Positions 50,269 through 59,647 of a DNA stretch of 64,000 nucleotides are shown piece by piece. The translations under genes and the position numbers were made by a program. The first letter of the stretch is position 1. Each line of letters starts with the position of its first letter. A model generated the notes under the pieces. It was not told where the DNA came from. It did no database searches and was given only the letters and a program-made list of their open reading frames with translations. Location of the stretch: the NCBI RefSeq assembly GCF_900142965.1, contig NZ_FRCQ01000016.1, forward strand, positions 62,001-126,000, in the 5' to 3' direction. This DNA comes from Rhizobacter sp. OV335. Lineage in GTDB: Bacteria > Pseudomonadota > Gammaproteobacteria > Burkholderiales > Burkholderiaceae_C.

Positions 50269-51574
50269 CGTGAGCTCGCAAGCGCTGTCCGACGCGGTCA
50301 GCGGCTTGAGCACTTGGGCGCTGCAGTTCACCCCGCGCGTCGCAGTCATCGAACCCGAAGGGGACTCGCCGGCAGTCGTCATGGAGGTCGAAGCCAGCGT
50401 GCGACTTTTCGGCGGCAAGCGCCGACTGGTCGAACGTGTCCGCGAGGAAGCCAGTGCACTGGGCGCAGAGCAGGTCAGTTGGGCGCCCACCAGCCTGGGC
50501 GCCGTCGCACTCGGGCGGGCTCGGCAGTCCAACGGCTTTGCGGCGCCCCTCGGCACGCTGCTCGATGCGCTGCCCATCCACACGCTGACCTCGGTGGGTA
50601 CGCATCAGGCGACGCTTGCCCGACTTGGATGTCAGACGCTCGGGCAGGTGAGGGCGTTGCCTCGCGGTGGACTCAGCCGCCGCTTCGATGGACAGCTCCT
50701 CGCCGCGCTCGACCAGGCGTACGGCTTGCGGCCGGAGGCGCACGAATGGGTCGTCTTGCCCGACGTCTTTCGGGCGCGTCTGGAGCTGATGGCGCGCGTC
50801 GAGCTCGCCCCGGCGTTGCTGTTTGGTGCGCGTCGCCTGCTCCTCCAACTCAGTGCCTGGTTGACCGCGAAGCACAGCGGCGTCACGGCGTTCACCTTCC
50901 ACTGGTGGCATGACGCGATGCGGTCGCGATCAGCAGGCACCGGTGGCTCGTTGACGATTCGAACAGCGCGCCTCATGAGGGATGTCGAGCACCTGGGCAG
51001 TCTGCTGGCAGAGCAGCTGGCGAAGGTCGAGCTGCTCGCTCCGGTCGGGGACATCGAGCTGAGTGCCGATGAGGTCGAGCCGCTCGAAGAGGCGAGTCTC
51101 TCTCTCGTCCCGGACGTGCGCGTTGCAGGTGAAGGACTTGCGTTGGTGCTGGAGCGCCTGGCCGCCCGGCTCGGTCCTGAGCGCGTGCTTCGACCGCTGG
51201 CATTGGAGGATCACCGGCCGGAGTGGATGTGCCAGTGGCAGGCAGCCGACGTTCAGCGCCCGAAGCGCCTCGCACGCGCGCTCGACGTTCCACAGCCGAC
51301 GTTCATACTCGCGCAGCCGCTGCGACTGGCGATGCAGGGCCCGCATCCGATGTACCAAGGCGCGCTGCAACTGCTCTCTGGTCCGCATCGCGTCGAAGGG
51401 GGATGGTGGGACCGCATGGAGGGAGGCGGGTCACAGTGCACGCGCAATGTCAGTCGTGATTACTGGATCGCGGTCAGTGAGCACGCAGGGGTCCTGTGGA
51501 TCTTCCAAACGCGACTGGCCGAGAGTGAGTCGGCGGCTCAAACGGCCTGGTATTTGCACGGCACTTTCGCCTGA
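50204..51574 (+). CDS. imuB: Y-family polymerase-like protein ImuB
   Basis: Catalytically dead Y-family scaffold that links DnaE2 to the sliding clamp; 456 residues. It begins MLWAAFLPQV, a usual ImuB opening. LRFR-like palm remnants such as VVMEVEASVRLFGG follow, where active Y-family enzymes carry acidic metal ligands. A little-finger region lies in the second half. It is six bases upstream of dnaE2. Confidence 0.9.
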   Translation: MLWAAFLPQVASVSDVGHQRTDVSSQALSDAVSGLSTWALQFTPRVAVIEPEGDSPAVVMEVEASVRLFGGKRRLVERVREEASALGAEQVSWAPTSLGAVALGRARQSNGFAAPLGTLLDALPIHTLTSVGTHQATLARLGCQTLGQVRALPRGGLSRRFDGQLLAALDQAYGLRPEAHEWVVLPDVFRARLELMARVELAPALLFGARRLLLQLSAWLTAKHSGVTAFTFHWWHDAMRSRSAGTGGSLTIRTARLMRDVEHLGSLLAEQLAKVELLAPVGDIELSADEVEPLEEASLSLVPDVRVAGEGLALVLERLAARLGPERVLRPLALEDHRPEWMCQWQAADVQRPKRLARALDVPQPTFILAQPLRLAMQGPHPMYQGALQLLSGPHRVEGGWWDRMEGGGSQCTRNVSRDYWIAVSEHAGVLWIFQTRLAESESAAQTAWYLHGTFA

Positions 51575-51579
51575 CGGTC

Positions 51580-54500
51580 ATGCGCCGCATTCCTGCCTAC
51601 GCCGAGCTGCGCTGCGTCTCGAACTTCAGCTTCCTGCGGGGCGCGAGCCAGCCCGAAGAGTTGGTGGAGCGCGCGTACGAGCTGGGATATTCAGCGTTGG
51701 CCCTCACCGACGAGTGCAGCCTCGCTGGCATCGTGCGTGCGCACGTGGCTGCGAAGAAGTGCGGATTGCATCTGGTCGTCGGCAGTCAGTTTCACGTTCA
51801 CTGCGACGAGGCGGCACGTGCCGCCGTCCCTGCATTCGTTCTCACCGTGCTCGCGAACAACTTGAACGGCTATGGGAACCTCTCGCAGTTCATCACGAAG
51901 CTGCGGCGCTCTTCGGACAAGGGGACCTACCAGCTCGCGATTGAGGATGTCACCGGGGCCGAGCTGGCGGACTGTGTCGTGCTCTGCTCTCCGAAACGAA
52001 TGTGCGAGCAGAGACAGCTGGACGCCGCCGCCCGCTGGCTTTTGACGCACTTCATGGGGCGCTGCTGGTTCGGTGTGGAGCTCATCCGGGTGCTCGACGA
52101 CGAGGCATGGCTGCACCGGCTGAGACAGGCCTCAGAAGACAGTGCCATTCCTCTAGTCGCAGTGGGCGACGTTCACTTCCACGTTCGATCGCGAAAGCCG
52201 CTTCAGGACGTACTGACGGCCACGCGTGTTGGGCGCCCCCTGACCGACTGCGGCCTGGACCTGCAGCCGAACGCGGAGCGCCACCTGCGCACGCGCCTTC
52301 GGCTGGCACAGACCTACCCGGCGGACTTGCTCGATGAGACGCTCAACGTCACGGCGCGGTGCTGCTTCTCGTTGGACGAGTTGAAGTACCAGTACCCCGA
52401 CGAGGTCGTTCCCGCAGGGCACACGCCGGCGAGCTACCTGCGCAAGATCACCTACGAAGGCGCGGGGCAACGGTGGCCCCAGGGCATGCCGGCGAAGGTC
52501 CAACAGCTGATCGAATACGAGCTGTCCCTGGTGGCAGAGCTGCGCTACGAACACTACTTCCTGACGGTCGCCGACATCGTGATGTTTGCGAGGTCTCGCG
52601 GCATCCTCTGCCAGGGTCGTGGCTCGGCTGCGAACTCGGTGATCTGCTACTGCGTCGGCGTGACCGAGGTCGACCCGGCACGCATGTCGGTGCTGGTCGA
52701 GCGCTTCATCTCGAAGGAGCGCAACGAGCCACCTGACATTGACATCGACTTCGAGCACGAGCGGCGCGAAGAGGTGCTGCAGTACCTCTACAACAAGTAC
52801 GGGCGCGATCGTGCAGCGATCACCGGCGTGGTCATCTCGTACAGGCCGAAGAGCGCGATCCGTGACGTCGGGAAAGCGCTCGGCTTCTCGCTGGACGAGG
52901 TGGACACCATCGCGAAGGGGCATCAGTGGTGGGACGGCTCCGACATCGCCGACGACCGCGTACGTGAGGCTGGCCTCGAGCCCGACGATCTTCGCGTCCA
53001 GCAGCTGCTGCAGTTGACCAGGCAGCTCCTCGGTTTTCCGCGCCACCTGAGTCAGCACACTGGCGGCATGGTGCTGACGAAGGGGCCGCTGTCTCGCATC
53101 GTGCCGATCGAGAACGCTTCGATGGCCGATCGGACCGTCATCGAGTGGGACAAAGACGACCTGGACGCCATGGGACTTCTAAAGGTGGACTGCCTGGCGC
53201 TCGGGATGCTGACCGCCATTCGCAAGGCGCTGGATTTCATCGGAGAGCGGCAGCAGACCGTCTTCGGCATGCAGGACATACCGGCTGAGGACACCGAGAC
53301 CTACGACATGATTTGCAAGGCCGACACCGTCGGGGTGTTCCAGATCGAAAGCCGCGCTCAGATGAGCATGCTGCCGCGCCACCGGCCGCGTTGCTTCTAT
53401 GACCTGGTGGTTCAGGTCGCGATCGTGCGACCTGGTCCCATCGTCGGTGGCATGGTGCACCCGTACATCCGCCGGCGGCAAGGCCTTGAGCCAGTCACCT
53501 ATCCGAGCGCTGCGTTGGAAGAGGCGCTGGGCCGTACGCTCGGCGTTCCCGTGTTCCAGGAGCAGGTGATGCAGATCGCGATGCTGGCCGCTGGCTACAC
53601 GGCAGGGGAGGCCGACGGGCTACGCCGAGACATGGCCGCGTGGAAACGCAAGGGTGGGCTGGCCAAGCACTATGACCGCATCGTCGATGGAATGACGAGC
53701 CGCGGATATGAGAAGGCTTTCGCCGAGCAGATCTTCAAACAGATTCACGGCTTCTCGGAGTACGGCTTCCCAGAGTCGCACGCAGGCTCGTTCGCGCTTC
53801 TGGTCTACGCGAGTTGCTGGATCAAGCGGCACCATCCCGCAGAGTTCCTTGCAGCGTTGATCAACTCGCAGCCGATGGGCTTCTATTCGCCGTCCCAGCT
53901 GGTACGCGACGCAAAGGCACACGGCGTCGAGGTGCGTGCACCGGATGTTCTCTGCAGCGATGTCGACTGCACGCTGGAGGACCTTCCGCACCCACCGGCC
54001 GTGCGCCTGGGGTTGCGACTGATCGCGGGATTGGTGTCGGCCTCTGCGACGCGCATCGTAGAAGCGCGATCGGAGGCTGCATTTGAAAGTGCTGACGATC
54101 TTGCGCGGCGAGCCGGTCTGGAAGCGCATGAGATGAAGCTGCTGGCAGCCGCTGACGCGCTAGCCAGTCTGTCGGGCCACCGTCGGCAGCAGGTCTGGGA
54201 CGCGGCCGCCCTGCGATCCGCCCCGCCGTTGCTGACGGATGCACCGATCGAAGAAGAGCTGCTTGAGCTGCCGGCCGCGCCAGAAGGCGAGGAGATCTTG
54301 TTCGACTACGCATCGTTGGGCCTCACGCTGCGCCGGCATCCGTTGGCATTGCTGCGGGAGAGACTGACGCGTCGCGGCTTGTCGTCCGCCGCCGATCTCG
54401 CGACCGTCCCGAACGGCCGGCGCGTGGACTATTGCGGGATCGTCACCCTCCGTCAGCAACCGAGCACCGCGAGCGGAACGATCTTCGTCTCGTTGGAGGA

Positions 54501-54705
54501 CGAGACAGGCACGGTTCAGGCGATCGTCTGGAAGTCCGTGCGAGACCAGCAACGAGATGTGTTGCTTCGGTCCCGGCTCCTGGTCCTCAGGGGCACTTGG
54601 CAGCGCGAAGGGGATGTGTGCAATCTCATCGTGAGCGAGCTCGAGGACCTCACTCCGTTGCTAGGGCGCTTGGCCGAATCTACGCACAGTCGAGACTTCC
54701 ATTGA
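51580..54705 (+). CDS. dnaE2: Error-prone DNA polymerase DnaE2 (ImuC)
   Basis: C-family polymerase for damage-induced mutagenesis; 1041 residues, the normal DnaE2 size. The N-terminal PHP domain starts YAELRCVSNFSFLRGASQP. Palm motifs include GRGSAANSVICY and PDIDIDFEHERREEV with the catalytic aspartates. A helix-hairpin-helix and OB-fold close the chain. Third gene of the LexA-controlled cassette. Confidence 0.95.
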   Translation: MRRIPAYAELRCVSNFSFLRGASQPEELVERAYELGYSALALTDECSLAGIVRAHVAAKKCGLHLVVGSQFHVHCDEAARAAVPAFVLTVLANNLNGYGNLSQFITKLRRSSDKGTYQLAIEDVTGAELADCVVLCSPKRMCEQRQLDAAARWLLTHFMGRCWFGVELIRVLDDEAWLHRLRQASEDSAIPLVAVGDVHFHVRSRKPLQDVLTATRVGRPLTDCGLDLQPNAERHLRTRLRLAQTYPADLLDETLNVTARCCFSLDELKYQYPDEVVPAGHTPASYLRKITYEGAGQRWPQGMPAKVQQLIEYELSLVAELRYEHYFLTVADIVMFARSRGILCQGRGSAANSVICYCVGVTEVDPARMSVLVERFISKERNEPPDIDIDFEHERREEVLQYLYNKYGRDRAAITGVVISYRPKSAIRDVGKALGFSLDEVDTIAKGHQWWDGSDIADDRVREAGLEPDDLRVQQLLQLTRQLLGFPRHLSQHTGGMVLTKGPLSRIVPIENASMADRTVIEWDKDDLDAMGLLKVDCLALGMLTAIRKALDFIGERQQTVFGMQDIPAEDTETYDMICKADTVGVFQIESRAQMSMLPRHRPRCFYDLVVQVAIVRPGPIVGGMVHPYIRRRQGLEPVTYPSAALEEALGRTLGVPVFQEQVMQIAMLAAGYTAGEADGLRRDMAAWKRKGGLAKHYDRIVDGMTSRGYEKAFAEQIFKQIHGFSEYGFPESHAGSFALLVYASCWIKRHHPAEFLAALINSQPMGFYSPSQLVRDAKAHGVEVRAPDVLCSDVDCTLEDLPHPPAVRLGLRLIAGLVSASATRIVEARSEAAFESADDLARRAGLEAHEMKLLAAADALASLSGHRRQQVWDAAALRSAPPLLTDAPIEEELLELPAAPEGEEILFDYASLGLTLRRHPLALLRERLTRRGLSSAADLATVPNGRRVDYCGIVTLRQQPSTASGTIFVSLEDETGTVQAIVWKSVRDQQRDVLLRSRLLVLRGTWQREGDVCNLIVSELEDLTPLLGRLAESTHSRDFH

Positions 54706-54776
54706 ACGCGCGAATGCTCGATGGTGTACCAAGGCTGTCGAAGACCCTGAGCAGTCCGCGCAGGCGCGACCTCGCG

Positions 54777-55730
54777 TCATGCAGCTCGGAGCTGCGTGAC
54801 TTTGCCCGAGGACGGCGGGACCACGTTGGCTCCGTATGCATGCAAGGCCTCGAATAGCTGCCGGCCGTTCGCTTGCGCGAAATCCTCGGCGTTGTTGTTC
54901 ATGACCACCTGGAGGTGCAGGGACGGCGCATCGAGCGCCGCGATCTCGCCGGCCAAGCCTTCCAGTTCGGCGTCATCGTATTGGTAGTTGAAGCGCCCGG
55001 ACGACGTGTTGCTCCGCTTGTTCCAGGTGTGTTCGTTGCGCCCGTGCATGCGCACCAAGGCGTGGTCGTCGTGTGTCACCTCCCACACAGCCGGAACGCA
55101 GTTTGCAAAGCCCTGGGGCTCGTCGACGATGGTGTGCACGACCCTGAGCGACCGCTCGAACGCCAGGGTGTCGCGGGTGTTCGCCTCGTTGAACCAGCTG
55201 AAGTTTCGGAACTCGAGGCTGACCATGTGCCCCTGCATGCGCTCGACGCAGTGCTCGATGTGCGCCCGGCCAGCGGGGTTGCGCACGATCCAGGGCGCGA
55301 ACTGGAAGTGCACCAGCCCGAGCCTGCCCGCTTGCCGCAATGGGGCGATGCCCTCGACGAAGCGTGCCCACAGCGCGTCACGCAACTCGGGCGGCACGTC
55401 GCGGTAGTACAGGATGGACTTGTCTCGCAACGCGGCGGGAAGCGCCTCGCGCACCTCGGCGGGAAGGGCCTGCGGTGAGGTCTGATGCCCGGTGAAGAGC
55501 CGGAAGGCCTTCACGTTCATCACGAAGTCCTGCGGCGTGCGCTCGACCCACCGCTGCGCCATGCCGGGCGGCGTCATGGCATAGAAGCTGGAATCCACCT
55601 CGACCAACGTGAACTGAGTCGCGTAGAAGTGCAGGCGCTCCTCGGGGCTCATGTGCTCCGACGGGTAGAAGCGCCCCGTGTCGATGAGCGCTGGGTGCGA
55701 CCAGGATGCAGTGCCGATCCGGATGCTCAT
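54777..55730 (-). CDS. DUF72 family protein (YecE-like)
   Basis: TIM-barrel protein of 317 residues, opening IRIGTASWSHPAL like other DUF72 members. Conserved stretches include LVEVDSSFYAMTP, SLEFRNFSW and a VRMHGRNE motif. Enzymatic activity is unknown for the family. It is divergent from the helicase gene, with a LexA box between them, so it probably responds to DNA damage. Confidence 0.9.
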   Translation of the reverse strand: MSIRIGTASWSHPALIDTGRFYPSEHMSPEERLHFYATQFTLVEVDSSFYAMTPPGMAQRWVERTPQDFVMNVKAFRLFTGHQTSPQALPAEVREALPAALRDKSILYYRDVPPELRDALWARFVEGIAPLRQAGRLGLVHFQFAPWIVRNPAGRAHIEHCVERMQGHMVSLEFRNFSWFNEANTRDTLAFERSLRVVHTIVDEPQGFANCVPAVWEVTHDDHALVRMHGRNEHTWNKRSNTSSGRFNYQYDDAELEGLAGEIAALDAPSLHLQVVMNNNAEDFAQANGRQLFEALHAYGANVVPPSSGKVTQLRAA

Positions 55731-55747
55731 GGGGTGGGCGCCAAAGG

Positions 55748-55763
55748 CTGTTGATTCATACAG
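55748..55763. promoter_or_regulatory. LexA binding site between DUF72 and helicase genes
   Basis: Perfect CTGT-N8-ACAG (CTGTTGATTCATACAG) in the 59-base gap between two divergent starts (55730 and 55790). One box can control both genes. Confidence 0.85.
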
Positions 55764-55789
55764 TATATGATCGGGCCCGAGATTGAGCC

Positions 55790-57895
55790 ATGGGTGAGCA
55801 CTCCGTCCTTCCTGAACCGTCGCCAGCGCCCAAGCCTGGAGCGACGAAGGACGTCTTCGCCGACCTCAACGAGCAGCAGCGCGCCGCGGTCGAGCACGGT
55901 GTCGGCGACGGGGCGCACCGGGGTCCGTTGCTTGTCATTGCCGGGGCTGGCACCGGCAAGACCAAGACCTTGGCCAGCCGCGTCGCACGCCTGGTACAGA
56001 CGGGCGCGGATCCGCACCGCATCCTCTTGCTGACCTTTGCCCGCCGCGCCGCCGGAGAGATGGGGCAGCGTGTGGGCCGGATGCTCCATCGCCTGCTCGG
56101 TTATGGGACGACGCAGGCACCGCCGCACTTCCCGTGGTGTGGCACCTTCCACGGCGTCGGCGCGCGCCTGTTGCGTGACTATGCCGATCGCATCGGCTTG
56201 GCACCCAACTTCACCATACTGGACCGCTCGGATGCCGAGGACCTGATTGGCATAGTGCGGCAGGAGCTGGGCTTCGCCGAGACGGTGGAGCGCTTTCCGT
56301 TGAAGGCCAGTTGCCTCGCCATCTACTCCCGGGTCGTGAACAGCCAGTCACGGCTGGACGAGGTCCTGCAGACGCACTACCCATGGTGCTTCGGGGCGCA
56401 CGACGGCCTCAAGCAGCTCTTCAAGGCCTATGCTCAGGCGAAGCACCAGCAGCAGGTGCTCGACTACGACGACCTGTTGCTCTACTGGGTGCACATGCTG
56501 GCCGATGCCAGCGTGGCGGCAGACGTCCGGCAGCGCTTCGATCACGTGCTGATCGACGAGTACCAGGACACAAACCGGCTGCAGGGCGCCATCGTGCTCG
56601 GCCTCAAGCCGAAAGGCGAGAACCTCACGGTGGTGGGCGACGACGCGCAAGCGATCTACTCGTTCCGCGCCGCGAACGTGGGCAACATCCTCGACTTCCC
56701 CGATCAGTTCAATCCGCCAGCTCGCATCGTGGCGCTGGAGCAGAACTACCGCTCCACGCAGCCGATTCTCGCGGCGTCCAATGCGGTGATCGGCCTCGCG
56801 AAGAAGCGCCACGCCAAGGACCTCTGGTCGAATCAACCCTCGAGCGAAATGCCGCGCATCACGGCCATGCCCGATGAGGTGAGCCAGGCCACATGGGTGG
56901 CCGACCAAGTGCTGCTACGGCGGGAGGAGGGCATCCGGCTCATCAAGCAGGCCGTCCTCTTCCGGACATCGAGCCACAGCGCCCCGCTGGAGCTTGAGCT
57001 GACCCGCCGCAACATTCCCTTCCGCAAGTTCGGAGGCCTCAAGTTCCTGGAGAGCACGCACATCAAGGACGTGCTGAGCATCCTGCGCTGGGCACAGAAC
57101 CCACGCGGTCGCTTGGCCGGCTTCCGTGTGTCCCAGCTGCTGCCCGGATTTGGACCGGTCAGCGCCGGCAAACTGCTCGACGCGATGGAACGCCAGGCCG
57201 ACCCGCTCACCGTCATAGAGAACTTCAGCCCCCCGAAGGGGGCGGCAGGGGAGTGGACCAAGCTCGCGGTGCTGATCGCCAGCCTGAGCCGCAAGAGCGA
57301 GTGGCCGGCCGACCTCGAACGAGCCATCGAGTGGTACCAACCCCACCTCGACCGGCTCCACGATGACGCCGAGGTGCGCCTGGCCGACCTTGAGCAGATG
57401 GCACGGATCGCCCAGGGCTACGGTATCCGCGAACGCTTCTTGACGGAATTGACGCTCGACCCGCCCGAGGCCAGCAGCGATGAATCCGGAGCGCCGCACC
57501 TCGACGAGGACTACCTGATCCTCTCGACCATCCATTCCGCCAAGGGGCAGGAATGGAACGCGGTCTACGTGCTCAACGTGGTCGACGGCTGCATGCCCTC
57601 GGACATGGCGACGGGACGCGAGGAAGATATCGAAGAAGAGCGGCGCTTGCTCTACGTCGCGATGACTCGCGCCAAGCACCATCTGGCACTCATCACGCCA
57701 CAGCGCTTCTATGTGCGCCAGCAGAGGCGGGGAGGGGACAGCTACATCAACGCGACGCTGACACGCTTCATTCCAGGCAAGGTGGCCAAGCTGTTCGAGC
57801 AGGTAGTGCCCGTCACGGTGCGAGGCGATGCCCGCATCGCTTCCGATGTGCTGAAGGTCGATGTCGGCGCAAAGCTCCGCGCGATGTGGGACTAG
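55790..57895 (+). CDS. UvrD/Rep-type superfamily 1 DNA helicase
   Basis: 3'-5' helicase of 701 residues. Walker A is AGAGTGKTKTLASR near 50; LLTFARRAAGEM is motif Ia; VLIDEYQDTN is motif II; VGDDAQAIYSFRAA is motif III; STIHSAKGQEWNAVYV and LLYVAMTRAKHHL are motifs V and VI. It is shorter than UvrD (~720) and has no nuclease domain. Close to UvrD/PcrA but not the housekeeping uvrD by context. The LexA box 27 bases upstream suggests SOS control. Confidence 0.92.
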   Translation: MGEHSVLPEPSPAPKPGATKDVFADLNEQQRAAVEHGVGDGAHRGPLLVIAGAGTGKTKTLASRVARLVQTGADPHRILLLTFARRAAGEMGQRVGRMLHRLLGYGTTQAPPHFPWCGTFHGVGARLLRDYADRIGLAPNFTILDRSDAEDLIGIVRQELGFAETVERFPLKASCLAIYSRVVNSQSRLDEVLQTHYPWCFGAHDGLKQLFKAYAQAKHQQQVLDYDDLLLYWVHMLADASVAADVRQRFDHVLIDEYQDTNRLQGAIVLGLKPKGENLTVVGDDAQAIYSFRAANVGNILDFPDQFNPPARIVALEQNYRSTQPILAASNAVIGLAKKRHAKDLWSNQPSSEMPRITAMPDEVSQATWVADQVLLRREEGIRLIKQAVLFRTSSHSAPLELELTRRNIPFRKFGGLKFLESTHIKDVLSILRWAQNPRGRLAGFRVSQLLPGFGPVSAGKLLDAMERQADPLTVIENFSPPKGAAGEWTKLAVLIASLSRKSEWPADLERAIEWYQPHLDRLHDDAEVRLADLEQMARIAQGYGIRERFLTELTLDPPEASSDESGAPHLDEDYLILSTIHSAKGQEWNAVYVLNVVDGCMPSDMATGREEDIEEERRLLYVAMTRAKHHLALITPQRFYVRQQRRGGDSYINATLTRFIPGKVAKLFEQVVPVTVRGDARIASDVLKVDVGAKLRAMWD

Positions 57896-58442
57896 TGCGG
57901 GCGCTCGGGCCCTATCAGCAACGGTGCGGGAGCGATCAGTCAATTCCGCATGCCCGCTGCGTCGAGAGCTGTTATACGGCTGGGCGCGCTACGACCTTGG
58001 TCACTACGGTGCCTCCGCCCTCGACGCGGAGAGCAGCGTCATCGAGGCAGTCTTTCACGAGCGGTCCACCGGCGGCGCAGCCTAACCCTGTGGCGAAGCC
58101 GTTGAACGGCTGTTCCCGACGCTTGCTCGCCTGCGCCAACTTCCGCTCCAGACTGGTTGCGGTCGGTCAGGGACCGTCGCTCGAGCGACCGCTCTGACGG
58201 AGAGGAGTCCTTCGTCGCACAACGCGTTGGGTTTGCTCGGTCACGCCCGAATGGACGGGGCTGCATGCCGGCGCTGACCAAGTCGAACGGCTGCTACTGC
58301 GAGCCGCGAATCAGAGCTATCGACCCACTGCTGACATTCACGTTGCCGATCTCGAGGGCAAAAAGCGGTCGCTCATCGTTTGACATGAGCTGCATGACCC
58401 ATGCTTGCCGGGCACCGACCACATCGACCCGGCCTCATGCGC
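57896..58442. other. Gene-poor region after the helicase
   Basis: No supported gene in 547 bases. It contains a 14-base perfect palindrome (GTCGCTCGAGCGAC, 58176-58189) without a T-run. Plus-strand frames of 74 and 119 codons here lack ribosome sites and domains. It probably marks the right edge of the repair block. Confidence 0.5.
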
Positions 58443-58643
58443 TTATGAGCGCTGAGCATCGGCTCCAGTCGCCTTCTCGGCCCCGCTGGGCACAAAGCTC
58501 TCGCCGTGGGCGCTGAGGTACTCGCGAATGAGGCGGCGAACCACCTGGGATGGGGTGACATCCTGCTTCGCGCACAGGGCTTCGAAAGCCTTCTTCTTTG
58601 CCGGATCGATCAAGACTGTCAGGCGGGCAGTTTTTTGCTCCAT
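58443..58643 (-). CDS. Ribbon-helix-helix (CopG/Arc-like) protein
   Basis: 66 residues. A strand TARLTVLID is followed by helix AKKKAFEALCAKQ and a second helix TPSQVVRRLIREYLSAHG: the RHH layout. It has an ATG with GGAG six bases upstream; an alternative GTG lies two codons earlier. Could be an antitoxin or repressor, but no adjacent toxin is seen. Confidence 0.82.
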   Translation of the reverse strand: MEQKTARLTVLIDPAKKKAFEALCAKQDVTPSQVVRRLIREYLSAHGESFVPSGAEKATGADAQRS

Positions 58644-58807
58644 ACACACTCCATATGTTAATCAAATTATAATTGCAATCGTATGTGAAGCAAATTAGAT
58701 TAGAGCACCCTGAAATCAGCGACGCGTTGCAGGTCACACCGCCTCGTCAGCCAGGGCAACCCGATCCTTTCGTTCTTGACGGGCCATTGGCCCGCTCCTC
58801 CTCGACC
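58644..58807. promoter_or_regulatory. AT-rich control region with palindrome AATTATAATT
   Basis: Lies between the divergent RHH and DUF1275 genes. The first ~60 bases are far more AT-rich than the surroundings, and a ten-base palindrome at 58665-58674 is a plausible operator for the RHH protein. It also holds a TTG codon at 58673 that would extend the DUF1275 frame, considered unlikely. Confidence 0.45.
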
Positions 58808-59551
58808 ATGGCACTCCACTTCCTGCTGCGCTTGACCGGAAGCCATCGCACCCGAGCGGCCGATCGCCAGCTCGGCGGGATCCTCGCGTTCGTCGCCGGG
58901 GCGATCAATGCAGGGGGATTTTTGGCAGTGCAGCGCTACACCTCGCACATGACGGGCATTGTTTCCGGCGTCGCAGACGACTTGGCCACAGGCGGATTTG
59001 CGCTGGCACTGGTCGGCGCGGTGTCGCTGATGGCGTTCGTGTCCGGTGCCGCATGCACCGCCCTGCTGATCAACTGGGCTCGTCGACGTCAGATGGACAG
59101 CAAGTTCGCCTTGGCCTTGCTGTTGGAAGCCGGGCTCTTGTTGTTGTTCGGCCTGGTGGGCGCCAATCTCCAGTCGCTCGGGCACTTGCTCGTGCCAACC
59201 GCGGTGCTGCTCCTGTGCTTCATCATGGGCCTGCAGAACGCCATCGTCACCAAGCTTTCCCAGGCGGAGATTCGGACCACCCATATGACCGGTGTGGTGA
59301 CCGACCTGGGCATCGAACTGGGGCGGCTGATCTACTGGAACCGCATCAACACGGCCAACGAGATCCATTTCGTCCGGGCCAACCGCGAGAAGCTGTTCAT
59401 CCACGCGCTCGTATTGGGCTTGTTCTTTGTCGGCGGCTTGGTGGGTGCCGTGGCCTTCAAGCATTTCGGCTTTTCTGCCACGCTTCCTCTTGCGTTGCTG
59501 CTGGTCATCATGGCATCGCCGCCCTTGATCGTCGACTTCCAGCGGGCTTAG
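58808..59551 (+). CDS. DUF1275 (YoaK-like) membrane protein
   Basis: Inner-membrane protein of 247 residues with about six hydrophobic segments. Family signatures are GAINAGGFLAVQRYTSHMTG near the start and GLQNAIVTK with EIRTTHMTGVVTDLG in the middle. Function unknown for the family. I use the ATG at 58808, just before the first conserved block; no strong ribosome site. Confidence 0.85.
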   Translation: MALHFLLRLTGSHRTRAADRQLGGILAFVAGAINAGGFLAVQRYTSHMTGIVSGVADDLATGGFALALVGAVSLMAFVSGAACTALLINWARRRQMDSKFALALLLEAGLLLLFGLVGANLQSLGHLLVPTAVLLLCFIMGLQNAIVTKLSQAEIRTTHMTGVVTDLGIELGRLIYWNRINTANEIHFVRANREKLFIHALVLGLFFVGGLVGAVAFKHFGFSATLPLALLLVIMASPPLIVDFQRA

Positions 59552-59647
59552 GTCAGGGGCCAATTCTTCGAACCGACATGGCCCCATCCCCAGGCGCACA
59601 CATGCCGCTCTTCCGTCTCCCAGCATGCGCCCCCAGGCGCTCAGAAA

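Noticed and set aside
58176-58189. Palindrome GTCGCTCGAGCGAC as a terminator
   Set aside because: It is a perfect palindrome, so it leaves no loop, and it has no T-run. It could be a protein site but nothing supports that.
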